DNA from: Branchiostoma floridae
Taxonomy: Eukaryota; Chordata; Leptocardii; Amphioxiformes; Branchiostomatidae
Assembly (NCBI RefSeq): GCF_000003815.2
Contig: NC_049980.1
Location: 28,013,273-28,077,272 of the forward strand
Length of the DNA: 64,000 nucleotides
Reading direction: 5' to 3'
The position numbers and the translations under genes are program-made. How positions within the stretch are numbered: position 1 is the stretch's first letter; each line of letters begins with the position of its first letter. Positions 1 through 10,900 of the stretch are shown piece by piece. The notes beneath the pieces are model-generated. The model saw only the letters and a program-made list of their open reading frames with translations, was not told where the DNA came from and did not search any database.

Positions 1-299
1 TCTGCGCGGAAAATTGGCTGCGGTTTCTCCAAATCGTCCTCGGCGCGCTGTTTGGAGTTTCCGTGATTTGTTTCGTGTGCGGAATCCTTCAGACGGCGAG
101 CAAACGAGCCTGAACGTATTCAGGATGGAGTCAATGTCAATTGTGCAGGCGGAATGGCACGATAACCGCTGGGCGGGCCGGGATCTTATTAAGTCTCCAT
201 GATGTACCGTCTCTTCTGCATTAAGACATCTCCCCGAAGTGCGTGCGATACGGACCAGATAACGCCTCATCTCATGAGAGGACATGACTTACGGGCGGA

Positions 300-1035
300 G
301 GAAAAGTTCAAAGAGTTAGGAGAGCCTGTTACAAGGTGTTGAAAAGCTGGAGAGATACAGACATGTGCTATATAATCTCTAGCTGTCAAGGACTGATTGG
401 GTTAGTAGAATGGCTGTTAGAGGCGCTAATTAGTCAGCCTAGGTGTTTTCCTACAGTTCCAAGGGTTAGGAACGTCTGTTAGAAGGTGCTGAAAAGCTAG
501 AGACAAAATACAAATCTGTGCTACATGATCTCTAGCTGTCCGCGGCTGATGGGTTAGTAGAATGGCTGTTAGAAGCGCGATTTAGATAGTTAGTTCAGGT
601 GTCATCCTACATATAGTTTCTCCAAGGGTTAGGAACGTCCGTTACAAGGTGCTGAAAAGCTGGAGAGATACAAACCTCATAATCTCTAGCTGTCGGGAGC
701 TGATTGGGTTAATAGAACAGCTGTTACAGGCGTGATTTAGTCAGTCAAGGTGTCATCCTACATGCAGTTTTTTCAAAGAGTTAGGAACGTCTGCATAAGG
801 TGCTAAAAAGCTGGAGAAATACAAACCCCATAATCTCTCGCTGTCAGCACCTGATTGGGTTAGTACTTTAGAATGGCTGTTAGAGGCGCGATTTAGTCAG
901 CCTCGGTGCCTTCCTACAGATGGTTTATTAAAGAGTTAGTTCTAAGTCCGTCACGGAAAGCTGGAGGTATACAAACCTGTGCTACATAATCTCTAGCTGT
1001 CAGGGGCTGATTGGCTTAGTAGAATGGATGTTAAG
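300..1035. repeat. Degenerate ~150-bp tandem repeat, about 5 copies
   Basis: A phrase containing 'ctctagctgtc', a few variable bases, then 'ctgattgggttagtagaatgg' variants recurs near 391, 548, 699, 850 and 1006, a spacing of about 150-157 bp. Between these anchors each unit has 'aagagttaggaacgtctgt' variants and 'gctgaaaagctggagagatac'. Copies differ by substitutions and small indels, so this is an old minisatellite/satellite block. No coding frame persists through it. Confidence 0.85.
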
Positions 1036-2678
1036 TTAGCCTAGGAGCATCTAGAAAGTCCTGGGTAGATTATATACAAGTTCGACATCAAGATTGTTGC
1101 AAATGTATACTATAAGCAGATGGAGCTTGAAATACACGGTTTATCTAATGCGGAATTTAAATTCTATGCTATTAGTATTCTGGAGGAGACAGAAAACGTC
1201 GACCATATCCACTATCTGTGCCTTAATAGTCCAAGTTGTTACGATTATAACAAATTTCCCTTTCGTGCCCTTCTGGGTCCTGACATTATCATATCGAAGA
1301 TCTGTCAATGCATTGTAGTAGTATAACTTATTACTAGATAACTTCCAGTACTCTAGTGGCTGGCAGCCAGGTCTGGCTAGCTTCCCAGTTGCGCATGTTC
1401 CCGCTCAATCTGTTTAGATCTTACGCACAATGACCTGTTCCAAGTAGTGACAAGCCGTTGGCTTCATATTTGCAGAAGTAGGCAGGATGAAAGGGGCTTG
1501 GGGGACGGCGATACCTCTAACATTCGCTAGAAGGCGCCAAAGAGCACTTCCGCTGCGCTTCTGACTGTGACTTGCTGAACTCGGTGACACTGAGGTAGGT
1601 GAACGAAGGGACTTCAAAGTCCTTGCTGTTTCTATTCTGTTGAGATGACACTATAGCTATGTGATCTACCATCTGGCCATGACATGCGTGTCTTAAGCGG
1701 GTACACGTATCTGACTGAAGCTGCGGTAAGTTGTCGTTGGTGACTTTACTGCGGCAGGGCGCTTTGGCTGAGCGCTCCACAAATTTCATATATTCGTACA
1801 TAAAGCTAGCCTTTTTACCGCTTTCGTGCTTCGTAGTCGTACTTCGTTGTCGTACTTGACCTTGATGCATGACATTCCCATTATAAAGTCAATGGTAACG
1901 CAAATCTAATACAAGACGCGGCGACGCCACCGGTTATCATAGGAAATGTTGATGGAGGGCCTCTGGCCTCTTGGGCATCTCAAGTTGAAGTTGTTTGCGC
2001 CGTGATAGACAGAAACGGCATAATTTTCTCTGTCTTCAAGTGTGGCATTTAGATCTGAACTTCGTCAAGACAGGGGACTACAGCTCAGGAGAATGACCAG
2101 TGATGACCCCTACTGACGGTCACCACTGTGTGCCTGGCACAAACCCACACTAGTTACATGTACAGGTCTGATTAACTCCAATGTCAACATCCGGTATCCT
2201 TCACTGGACATGGCTAGATATCTGATACCCGTCTGAAGTGTATAAATCATTCATGATCGGTACAGCATAGAGGAAGAATTTATCTCAAAATAAAGAATTG
2301 TGACAATTGTCTTAAGTCAACTGTTTTCGTCTTCACATTACAACACATTTCTTCTTAACGTCATATTTTACTGCTAAATAACGCCATTCAGTCTAAGGCA
2401 AACACGCAAAGAAGAGGCGAGAAGATGCGCAGCAATTTTACTTCGGACCGAAGTTGTCACAGCGTGTATCACAAGTACTGCTGCTACTTGTGACGTCATG
2501 ACTTGTGCTAACTTGGTCCATCGCCAGAGGAAATCCCCTTCGAGGCGACTTCCCCGTACGTCAGCTGTTCTAAGAACCCCAGTGACGAGTTCTTACTTCC
2601 GGTCAGCTCCTCTACATAAGCCAAATCATCTTCGCCTCACCGCATTTCGTTCTCAGAAGTTTTCAGAGATATTTCAGC
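1036..2678. other. Intergenic DNA upstream of the lysozyme gene
   Basis: Open frames here are short (the longest is about 117 codons on the minus strand, 1517-1870) and none resembles a known domain. The last 60 bases before 2679 probably hold the lysozyme 5' UTR. A weak TATA-like 'tctacataag' lies at 2611-2620, about 60 bases upstream of the start codon, but it is not strong enough to call as a promoter. Confidence 0.5.
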
Positions 2679-5600
2679 ATGAAGGCACTGTGTGTATTTG
2701 TTGTCGGTTTGCTGCTGGTTACCGAGGCGCTGTGCGCGGTATCCCGGTCCGATTTTGCCCGCATCATGTGTTTGAAGAGGTGCGTTTACACAATACAAAT
2801 AGTTTTTCTTTCGCAAAGTTTTCTTTCGTTCAAAGTTTGTAAAGCGATCGATCTTCGAAGCTTCATGTGTTATATAGCGGTATGACTTGCGATCATACCG
2901 TTGCTTTTCAGTGTCATTTCGATGATAAAAGCTGGTCGTGGGCGTTTATTGTCCTCCAAGCATTTCGATTCGGGAAGTGTAGTGACCTGGATTTTAACGG
3001 CTGTTTCCCGTAAGAAAAACAGGTCACTATTAATATTATCCCCCTGACCGAAAACTCTGCCTGTAGAATAATAATTTATTTCGTAATTTTCTAGACAGCT
3101 GATCTTGTGTTAAATGGCATTATGTAAAGTTTTCATGCTTGATGTTTTGATTAAAAAGTTTGCGTATACATAACCTTGAAGTAACCTGAAATGTTATTCT
3201 ACAGACGGTCGCTAGATGGCGTGCTGGGACGGTCCAAGAGATGCGCTGGCGGCAGCGGCGGAGGTGGAGGGGGTATCAGTATTGACGGTAAGTCTCTCTT
3301 TCTTAAAAAGTACTAGACACTGGTCCAATTTCGCGGCAAATATAAAAATTGGGTCTTCGCGGTGGTTTCAAGTTCGCGATAGCGCTATAGTAGTACACAT
3401 GTACTGTGCAGTAATGGAAACACCGGTAGTCTCAGTTCGCGGTTAAGTCCACTGGACTGGTCATTACAAGCCTCCATAGCAGGCTCTCTATGGCCTTTTT
3501 TGGCTCATAGTACACTTTTGCTGGCCATTTCTTTTTGTACTGGGTCGCTGAGTGATTGCTGGCCTTTTCTGACAGCCGGCTATGTTACTAGATTCTATGA
3601 GCCAAAAAGGCCATATAGAGCCTACTATGGAGGCTAGGTCATTACCTCGAAAACCGCGAACATGAAACTACAGCGAACATTTCAATGATAGCAGTACATG
3701 GTAGCTTGTAAGTTGTGCCACATATCGGTTCCACCCCAGCAGGGAGACGTACAATTCCGTAGGAAACGACTGATACTCAGGCCTATATACATTTTAAAAG
3801 TGATCACAGAAGGTGTTGAATTTTGTTACAGTTCAGCCAATAATGTCATATGACCTTACATAATACCATTGCTTCAGCAATGTTTTCTATCCTTGTCTTG
3901 CCTCGACGAAGGCTAGACATCCAGGTAATAAGATACACCAAATAGCAATTACTTAAGCAACTGAATAAGATGTCTGATGTTGGAAAGTTCAAACGGTCAG
4001 ACGTCTCAGACCTTGGATTGTCTTGTGTTTGAAATTGAAACGTCCTTGACAAAGATAACCTTTTTACCCACAGAGACGATCACGGTGATTGGACAGAGGA
4101 TCCATGACCCGTTCGTTCACGTCATCTCCGACCCCGGCGCCATACGGGACTTCCTGGGCAGTTTTGGCGGGAACGGAGGCGGACTGGACCATGGCGAGGG
4201 AGGGGGGGGAGGTCCGGCCCAGGAGCAGCAGCAAGATCAAGGTCTGTAACACATTGTAAAGCTAACACATTGGTATTACCCCCAAACTGATGGTGTGATA
4301 TTCAAAAAGTATACTATTTTTTTACTACTGACAGGGTGTTATAAGATGTGTTTGTATCTTTGACAGGGTGTTGATGTCAATAACAAATTTAGCATCATTG
4401 ACAGGATGTCCCTATCTGAATTTATTTATGCTATTGACAGGATGTAAGAAGAATTGGGTGGCACTATTGACAGGGTGCCCATGGTCCTGTCAACCCTAAC
4501 TCCTTATACAGCCCTATCCCTTACGACCTCCCATCCTCTCTTCATCACGGACAGTCATAAGACGATTTCCCTTTGAAGATGAAGAATTATCGATCTTTCT
4601 TTCTTCTCCAGATTGTTTTGGGGACGTGGATAAGGTTGACACCACCGGCGCTTCACAGGCCACAGCACAACAAGACGGGCTGTCTACCACAGGTGACTAT
4701 GCATATGTCATAAACAGATAGACATACACAGAGAGGTATGAATAAATATGAATAAATGCAGAAATATATACATATATAAATAGATACACATACCATGTTT
4801 ACATGTTAGATAAAGATGAGAAACAAAATTCTTGGGGGAACCTTTTCTGTGGAAAATTGAATGTAACGCTAAAGTTTCATCAATCATACTTTCTCTTCCT
4901 TCGTCAAATCGTACATTTTTGCTCAATATAATATTCCTCCTACATCCCAGGTGTTGCTGCTTCTAATGCACTTGCGCAGACAGATTTAAACCGTCTGAAC
5001 AAGTACAAGACCCAAATCAACGCCGTCTCCAAGGCAACGGGCATGGACGCCGCCATCATTGCCGCCATCATCTCACGAGAGTCACGTGCCGGCAACGCCC
5101 TGCAGAACGGATACGGTGACCATGGCAATGGGTTCGGCCTCATGCAGGTAACAAACTTACTTAATTGTATACTAAACGGATATTTTCTTAATAAAGCCAC
5201 TGAAAGTCATGGGCATCCTTCGTAACTCTTCGCCTATTGTGTCATATATTCTATAAATTGCTCAAGGTGTGATTCTCCTCAAACACGGATATACATCTTG
5301 ATATTTATTCTTCTTGTTTTTAGGTTTCCTCCATGTTATTCAATGTAAACCCCTCTTTTATGAGCAAATCGTACAAAGTAAAAGCATTTAACACGATAAA
5401 TAAGCATCTGTTTTTCTATGTTCCAGATTGACCGCCGTTACCACACCACCCAAGGCGCCTGGGACAGTACCGAACACCTGACCCAGGCTGTCGGCATCCT
5501 GCAGGGCTTCATACAAGGCGTCAGCAACTGCCATCCCTCGTGGAACAGCGAGGAGGTGCTGAAAGGTAGCCTTTCTTTTCTTTGCCTCCTCAACTGTGTA

Positions 5601-7089
5601 ATTCTGTTACGCTCAAGAACACGTGTTTTGGCTCAACTCGTTCGCTCTTCAGTTTTCCTCGTTTTGTGCTTTCCTCACCTTTGCACTCCTCTGTACTTCG
5701 TTTCACTCGTTTGTTACATCTTATTTGATTCGATTTTTGTAGCAATGTGTTACCTCGAAAGTATAAGTTTTATCAGTCAAGAGAGACCCCACCGCACTAG
5801 CCTAGACAAACAACACGAGTCAAAAGATATGCGGATAAGATGTGATAAGATGTATTGTTTGCCCTGTCCTTAGTGCTGAATGACATTCTTGATGAACAAG
5901 CGGATAATACATTGCTGCAGTTCCCTGAGCAGAGCTGCAGTACAAGTACAAATCTTCAAACACGTAGTCCCCATCAACGCTGACGTCTCTACTGTGTACT
6001 TGCCATTGACGTCGCAATAGGCCCTTAAATTTGTCAAAGTCGGACCGTAGACGATGATAGTTTTCTAGTGGACTCGTCTATTGACCTTCTATCTTACGTT
6101 GTTCGGGGTGTCAGTTGTTGCGTATACCCTTCATACGTCCAATGTAACAATCAATCAATCAATGATTTGCAAGCATCATAGTCGGATCCATAGTGGCTAC
6201 AGACTACGACAGTTCGCACCAGATTGGTCTGTTCTGGGCGTACTCCCTCCAGTTGGTTCTGGAGACGCCTCAGCGAATCAAATGGCTCGTAAAGCTACAC
6301 GGAAAAAGGCATGCAGGCCCAATTGAGTGTGTTGAAGATCTGTTAGGTCATTAAAATGTGTTTCCTGATTCCAGGCGGGATCTCTGCCTACAACGCGGGG
6401 GTTAAGAACGTGCGCAGCTACGACAGGATGGACGTGGGAACGACGGGAGACGACTACGCCAATGACGTCATAGCGCGAGCCAAGTACCTGAAGACTAAAG
6501 GGTTCGGCGATCCTAAGGATCAACGGTGTCAAGGTGAGAAAGGGGTCTTTTTAAGAATCTTCTACTCTACCTTTTAGCTTGATTAGCGGTATGCCTACAT
6601 GGTAAATATTTTCCTCCTTTGCAGCCATCAGGTAGCGCTGGCGTTACTTTTTGGTGTAGCGCAGATTTGCAGTTATTTTGAGGGCTCGGTCCTCATGGCG
6701 GGAGCTTGTATCTGACTAAAATAACTTTGTTTTAATCTGTAAGATTCTACAAGTTATTTGTGTTCACAAAGTGAAAGCCTGGCAAAAAAAAATGTAATGA
6801 CTCCGGTTGAGGTTCTGAAAATTCAGAGTCACAACACAACATTTTTCCTTGGCATAACCCTATTGATCATTTCTCTCCAGGCGGTTCCAACAGGAGACGT
6901 CGGTCCTCCGGCTGCCCGTACAGCTGGTACAACCCGCAGGAGCGCCCGCCCAGCGGCTCCGGGTCCAGCGGTGGGACCCACACCCCAGGCGGCAGGCACA
7001 CCTCGGGGGGAGGCGGGCGGTACGTTCCCATTGTGGACGAGTTCTCCGGACCCCGCTGCAGCGGCTTCAGATGTCGACAGATCCCGTGA
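2679..7089 (+). CDS. Secreted goose-type (g-type) lysozyme with Gly-rich N- and C-terminal extensions
   Basis: Exons 2679-2779, 3205-3287, 4074-4241, 4612-4692, 4951-5147, 5427-5565, 6375-6533 and 6881-7089 join in frame to 378 residues with GT-AG introns. The product should hydrolyse the MurNAc-GlcNAc bond of bacterial peptidoglycan outside the cell. A signal peptide covers residues 1-20 (cut after LCA). The g-lysozyme core runs from about 118 ([15 protein letters not shown]) to 309, with ISRES Glu188, GDHGNGFG Asp201 and QID Asp212 matching the goose catalytic Glu73, Asp86 and Asp97. Typical family members are about 185-200 residues. Here there are ~97 extra residues before the core (poly-Gly tracts; RSKR at 43-46) and ~68 after it (RRRR at 314-317, Gly/Ser-rich, ending [11 protein letters not shown]). 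About eight Cys remain after signal removal. Core identity is secure; the role of the extensions is unknown. Confidence 0.95.
3320..3700. mobile_element. TTCGCGG-family repeat fragment in lysozyme intron 2, interrupted by a second insertion
   Basis: The stretch carries repeated 'ttcgcgg' and 'ccgcgaac' motifs like the better copies at 43293-43505 and 48373-48575. It is split by the 3467-3636 element. If that element and one copy of its 8-bp target duplication are removed, the motif 'gttcgcggttaagtcc' becomes continuous with 'cctcgaaaaccgcgaac'. Ends are diffuse. Confidence 0.6.
3467..3636. mobile_element. hAT-like MITE (170 bp) with ~41-bp terminal inverted repeats
   Basis: Arms 3469-3510 and 3595-3635 are inverted repeats with only a few differences (core 'tggcctttttggctcatag'). 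The element is flanked on both sides by GGTCATTA (3459-3466 and 3637-3644), an 8-bp duplication typical of hAT transposons. It has no coding capacity and sits inside the TTCGCGG repeat, giving a nested insertion. Confidence 0.85.
4329..4478 (+). repeat. Degenerate ~35-bp minisatellite, five TGACAGG units, in lysozyme intron 3
   Basis: 'attgacaggrtgt'-like cores begin at 4329, 4361, 4399, 4435 and 4468, spaced 32-38 bp. The DNA between cores is poorly conserved. This is a noncoding intronic repeat. Confidence 0.7.
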
Positions 7090-7606
7090 GGAAAATCTGT
7101 GACTAAATACAGTCCTACTTGTACAAGTGTCATCGAAGTGGCCACCTCTTCATAGGGACCACATTTGTACATCTTTTCCTTGCCCTTTTCCCCATTGACG
7201 CAAGCATCACGAATCCTGACTATTACGTGACCACCTGTCCACAATGCCGGGTTGCACCACATTTTGTATGGTGTTACTGTTATGTCTTGATAATGGATAA
7301 TACGTTGTTTGTTATGAATGCATTTCACAGTGGATATCTGTAAGAAATTTTGTAAATATCCTCAATTGCTTTTACCATTGCTTAGAGCCATTTTCACTTT
7401 ATCAACAATGACAAGTTGTAGGTTATGGACTTCTACTCATATGGTGTGACGGAGGTACATTTAACACTGGTAAAAACCACTGGAAGTGATCTACATGTAT
7501 GTCGTACATTTGAAAAATTGCTGTCCACACACAAGCAGATGTGAAGACTTAAAAACCACCAAAACAGTCGGTGACAATCCTGGGTATAGATTCATCATTG
7601 GTGATC

Positions 7607-7612
7607 TTTATT
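7607..7612 (-). terminator. Candidate polyadenylation signal for MPHOSPH10
   Basis: AATAAA on the minus strand, about 340 bases downstream of the MPP10 stop codon. It lies inside the likely 3' UTR of the convergent lysozyme gene. No cleavage site was verified. Confidence 0.45.
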
Positions 7613-7731
7613 ACAATATGCATGTAATAAGTACAACAGAAAGTAACAAAGATTCATTTATCTCAAATGTTTTCTTAGTTTGAAGAAAGTGCAATATAAT
7701 GAAATTGTTTTATACAGAGAATTTCAGCACA

Positions 7732-7737
7732 AATAAA
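7732..7737 (+). terminator. Candidate polyadenylation signal for the lysozyme gene
   Basis: AATAAA on the plus strand about 640 bases after the lysozyme stop codon (7087-7089), followed by AT- and GT-rich sequence. If used, the lysozyme 3' UTR would overlap the end of the opposing MPP10 transcript. Confidence 0.5.
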
Positions 7738-7950
7738 GATATTAGATTTTCAAGGACCTGTTTGTTGGTTATTTGATTGCTTAATGATTTGAGCAATATA
7801 TATTCATTTTTACTGCTTCTTTACTATTTCTATGTTATAGATAACATTGCAGTGAAGATGATATTCAAAACAAATGTTGATAACTAAATGCAAGTGTACA
7901 TGTGGAACAACAAATGTTTTCCTGAAGTCTTCTGCAAAAAAAATTAAATT

Positions 7951-10900
7951 CTATAACTTGAGTTTTGAAGCTGAAGTGTCTCTCTTCTTCTTCTTGGAGT
8001 TCTTGGAGCCCCGCGCTTTCTTCACTTCTTCTGAGACTTCCTCCTGCAGCTGGGTGAAGAATGCCTTGGACGACTTCAGGGGTTGGGACTTTCCCTCGTC
8101 CTGTTTAAGAAAATTCAAAACTATCAGACAAACCAGAACAATCTCAACACGGGAACATACTTCATGGATGAAAAAGACAACATCAGTGTTCAAACAAAAG
8201 CATTTAATGAAGTATTTAAAAAGCTTGATAACTACATTGATGTCATTAAAGAATGAAGGACTTCCTAAGCTAATGATAAACATGTGCGAACATGTGTGTA
8301 TGGCGGCTTTATAGAGGTGATGTTTCACACCTGTTTCACCATACCCTCCATTGTCATCGTATATGGAGAATCCTAATAAATTAATAAATAAATGATAGTG
8401 TGTGCGTGAGTGAATGAGGGTTTTGCAACTATGACACAAGTACTGTCCACTACCCCGCATGGCTAAATCTAGTACTCAAGTTGACAGATGTTAATGATTA
8501 GTAATTTGCAAACATACCAAACATGTGACATGCACATCAACTGGTCTGACTTTTCTAGGTCCAAACAGCATGCTTGATGTGTGATGCCAGGAGCAAACTC
8601 CCTGTTGTAAACTATTTTCCAACCCTGCACACGTGACCCATCCTCACACTCAGGGTTGACATCGCGGCAAAGCCTAACGATATCACCCCTGACAAATCAG
8701 CCAGGGTATTTGGGTATTTGGCTTCTTGTTGTCGGAAGCTCGGAAAGGCGCCATATAAGGCGACTCATTAATATTCAAGAGCAAGATAACAGTACCGGCG
8801 TAACGTTCTATCAGCGTCCAGACGTCTTTATCAGGTACCAAATTTCACATTTTTGGGTTCTGTGGGTATAGGGTAAGCACGGCATCACCGTATATATGTA
8901 CCGACATAGCATTCGATAAAAAAAACATTACCATCACGCAAAGAAATACAGATCTTTGTACACGCCGCGCCGTACGCTGTTTGTTCGAAACTTGCAATCC
9001 GGTCGCTGATTGGCCCGCGACAAATCAGGCAAGCTCATTAATATTCATAAGCAGGGCGCCCCAAATACCCAAATACCCTGGCTGATTTGTCAGGGGTGAT
9101 ATCGTTAGGCTTTGCCGCGATGTCAACCCTGAGTGTGAGGGTGACGTGACCGTACCTTTATAATCTTGGTCTTCCCTCCCCGTTTGCTCTGCATCTCCAG
9201 CTCCTCCATGGCCCGTTTCTTGGCATACTTGTTGCCAAGCCCCGGGTTGAGTTTCTCCACCAGCTTGTGCTTCTTCTCCTTCTCCTGGAGTTTCCTCCTC
9301 TTCCGCACCCTCTTCTGTCTCCGCTCGCGGTTACGGTCCGTCGCCGTCCTCTCCAGGGAACCCTTCTCCTGCCCGGCAGACTTGCTTTTCTCCTGGGGGA
9401 TTGTGGTGAAAAGATAGTTCTCCATTGAAAACAGTCATTTTGGTGAAAAGATAATTCACCAATAAAAACAGTCATTTTGGTGAAAAGATAATTCTCCATT
9501 AAAAACAGCATTAGGCCTATGCATCCTCTAAAATGTCAGGCAGTTCCGTAAGTAAAACTGGCCTATTTTGGCTTAGATGATGGAATTTACAATAACAAAA
9601 CTCACAAGAACATCTTGTAAGATACAAAATACCTCTACTAGAAAAAAAGAAATTATACGCAGCAGTCACAACTTAAGATCTAACCTTGACTTCTTCAGGT
9701 GCGAGTAGAGCAGCATCGCTGACACTGGTGGGAGCCACTTCCTCATGGGTGATGGACGGGAGGTTAGAGATGATCTTAACCTCGGGCGCAGGCTGGGCAC
9801 AAAGGAACCATAGGTAAGGAACAATAAGTGTAAACATTAACAAACGAAAACTCAGATCATATTATCAACAATAAGTGGGTGCCTTCATCTTCTAAGCTCC
9901 AAAGGTATCTAGGGGAGTAAAAACTAAACTAATGCCATACCACAGTAACAGCTACATGAATCAACAGCATAACAGATATGGGTGAGTTTCTTGGTTAAGT
10001 TCTAAAGCAATCTGAAAGACAATTTTCCCAAACTTTACAGTGGATCACTTGTAAACAGAATGGAAGGTCTAGACAGCCATGCAAACTTTAAGCAGATGTT
10101 AACTCACAGGTTTCGGGGTAAAGTGGAAGTTGGACAGGGCGTCCAGTTTGACAAACAGACTGTCCATCATGGTCTTGATCTCCTTGTGCTGAGGGTTCTC
10201 CTCTTCCTTCTTCTCATCCTGCAGAGAGAGAAGAAAAACATGACAAATAATCTACTACCAGTTGTCATTCTTCTACGGTAACACTGTGTTGTCTTGTACA
10301 TGCACATAAAGCTTGCTTTCATGAATGAAATCCTTATAATATGTGCAATGATTTGGCAGTAGAAAACATTGAAGCAACAAGTTGTTGCAAATAAAAAAAA
10401 TCAAGCAAGATATCTTTCTGTAGTCCACACTTGCTTCTGACTTGAGCCTGGAAAGGATGTTAAATGTATCATGATAGAACAAGGCTTCCTGTTGATCCCA
10501 GGAGTCATAGATGCTGCTGGTGTCATCCCAAGTAGGCAACAACCATGTCCTATTTGTAATTTGCATACATGTAGATTTCTTTGCTATTTCCTATACTCTT
10601 TCACTAATTTTATTTGACGTGACCTGCCTATGTCTTAATTTTTCCCCAAGGGCACATTAAAAACTGGCAGTAGGCTATGTATTTCTTCATGTGAAACAAA
10701 TAATCAAAATAATACAGCATCTGTAATAAGAGTGAAGAAGCATCCCTCCTACCTGTGTCTGTTTGAGGTACTCCTTCTCGTACACCTGAGCCAGACTGCT
10801 CTTGCTCTTCTCCTGGTCCAGTAGAACTCTCTTCTTGTACTCAAACGCTTCCTCTACAGGCTTCACTTTCCTCTCTACATCATCCCAGGCCTAGGGGGAA

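Noticed and set aside
1517-1870. 117-codon minus-strand open frame
   Set aside because: No domain, no splice context linking it to other coding segments, and composition like the surrounding noncoding DNA.
5418-5873. 151-codon frame starting in lysozyme exon 6
   Set aside because: After 5565 it reads through the intron donor AAAG|GTAGCC into low-complexity Leu/Phe/Ser codons. The exon ends at the donor and resumes at 6375.
6758-7102. 114-codon plus-strand frame over lysozyme exon 8
   Set aside because: It is in the wrong frame relative to the spliced upstream exons. The correct phase gives the Gly/Ser tail and a stop at 7087-7089.
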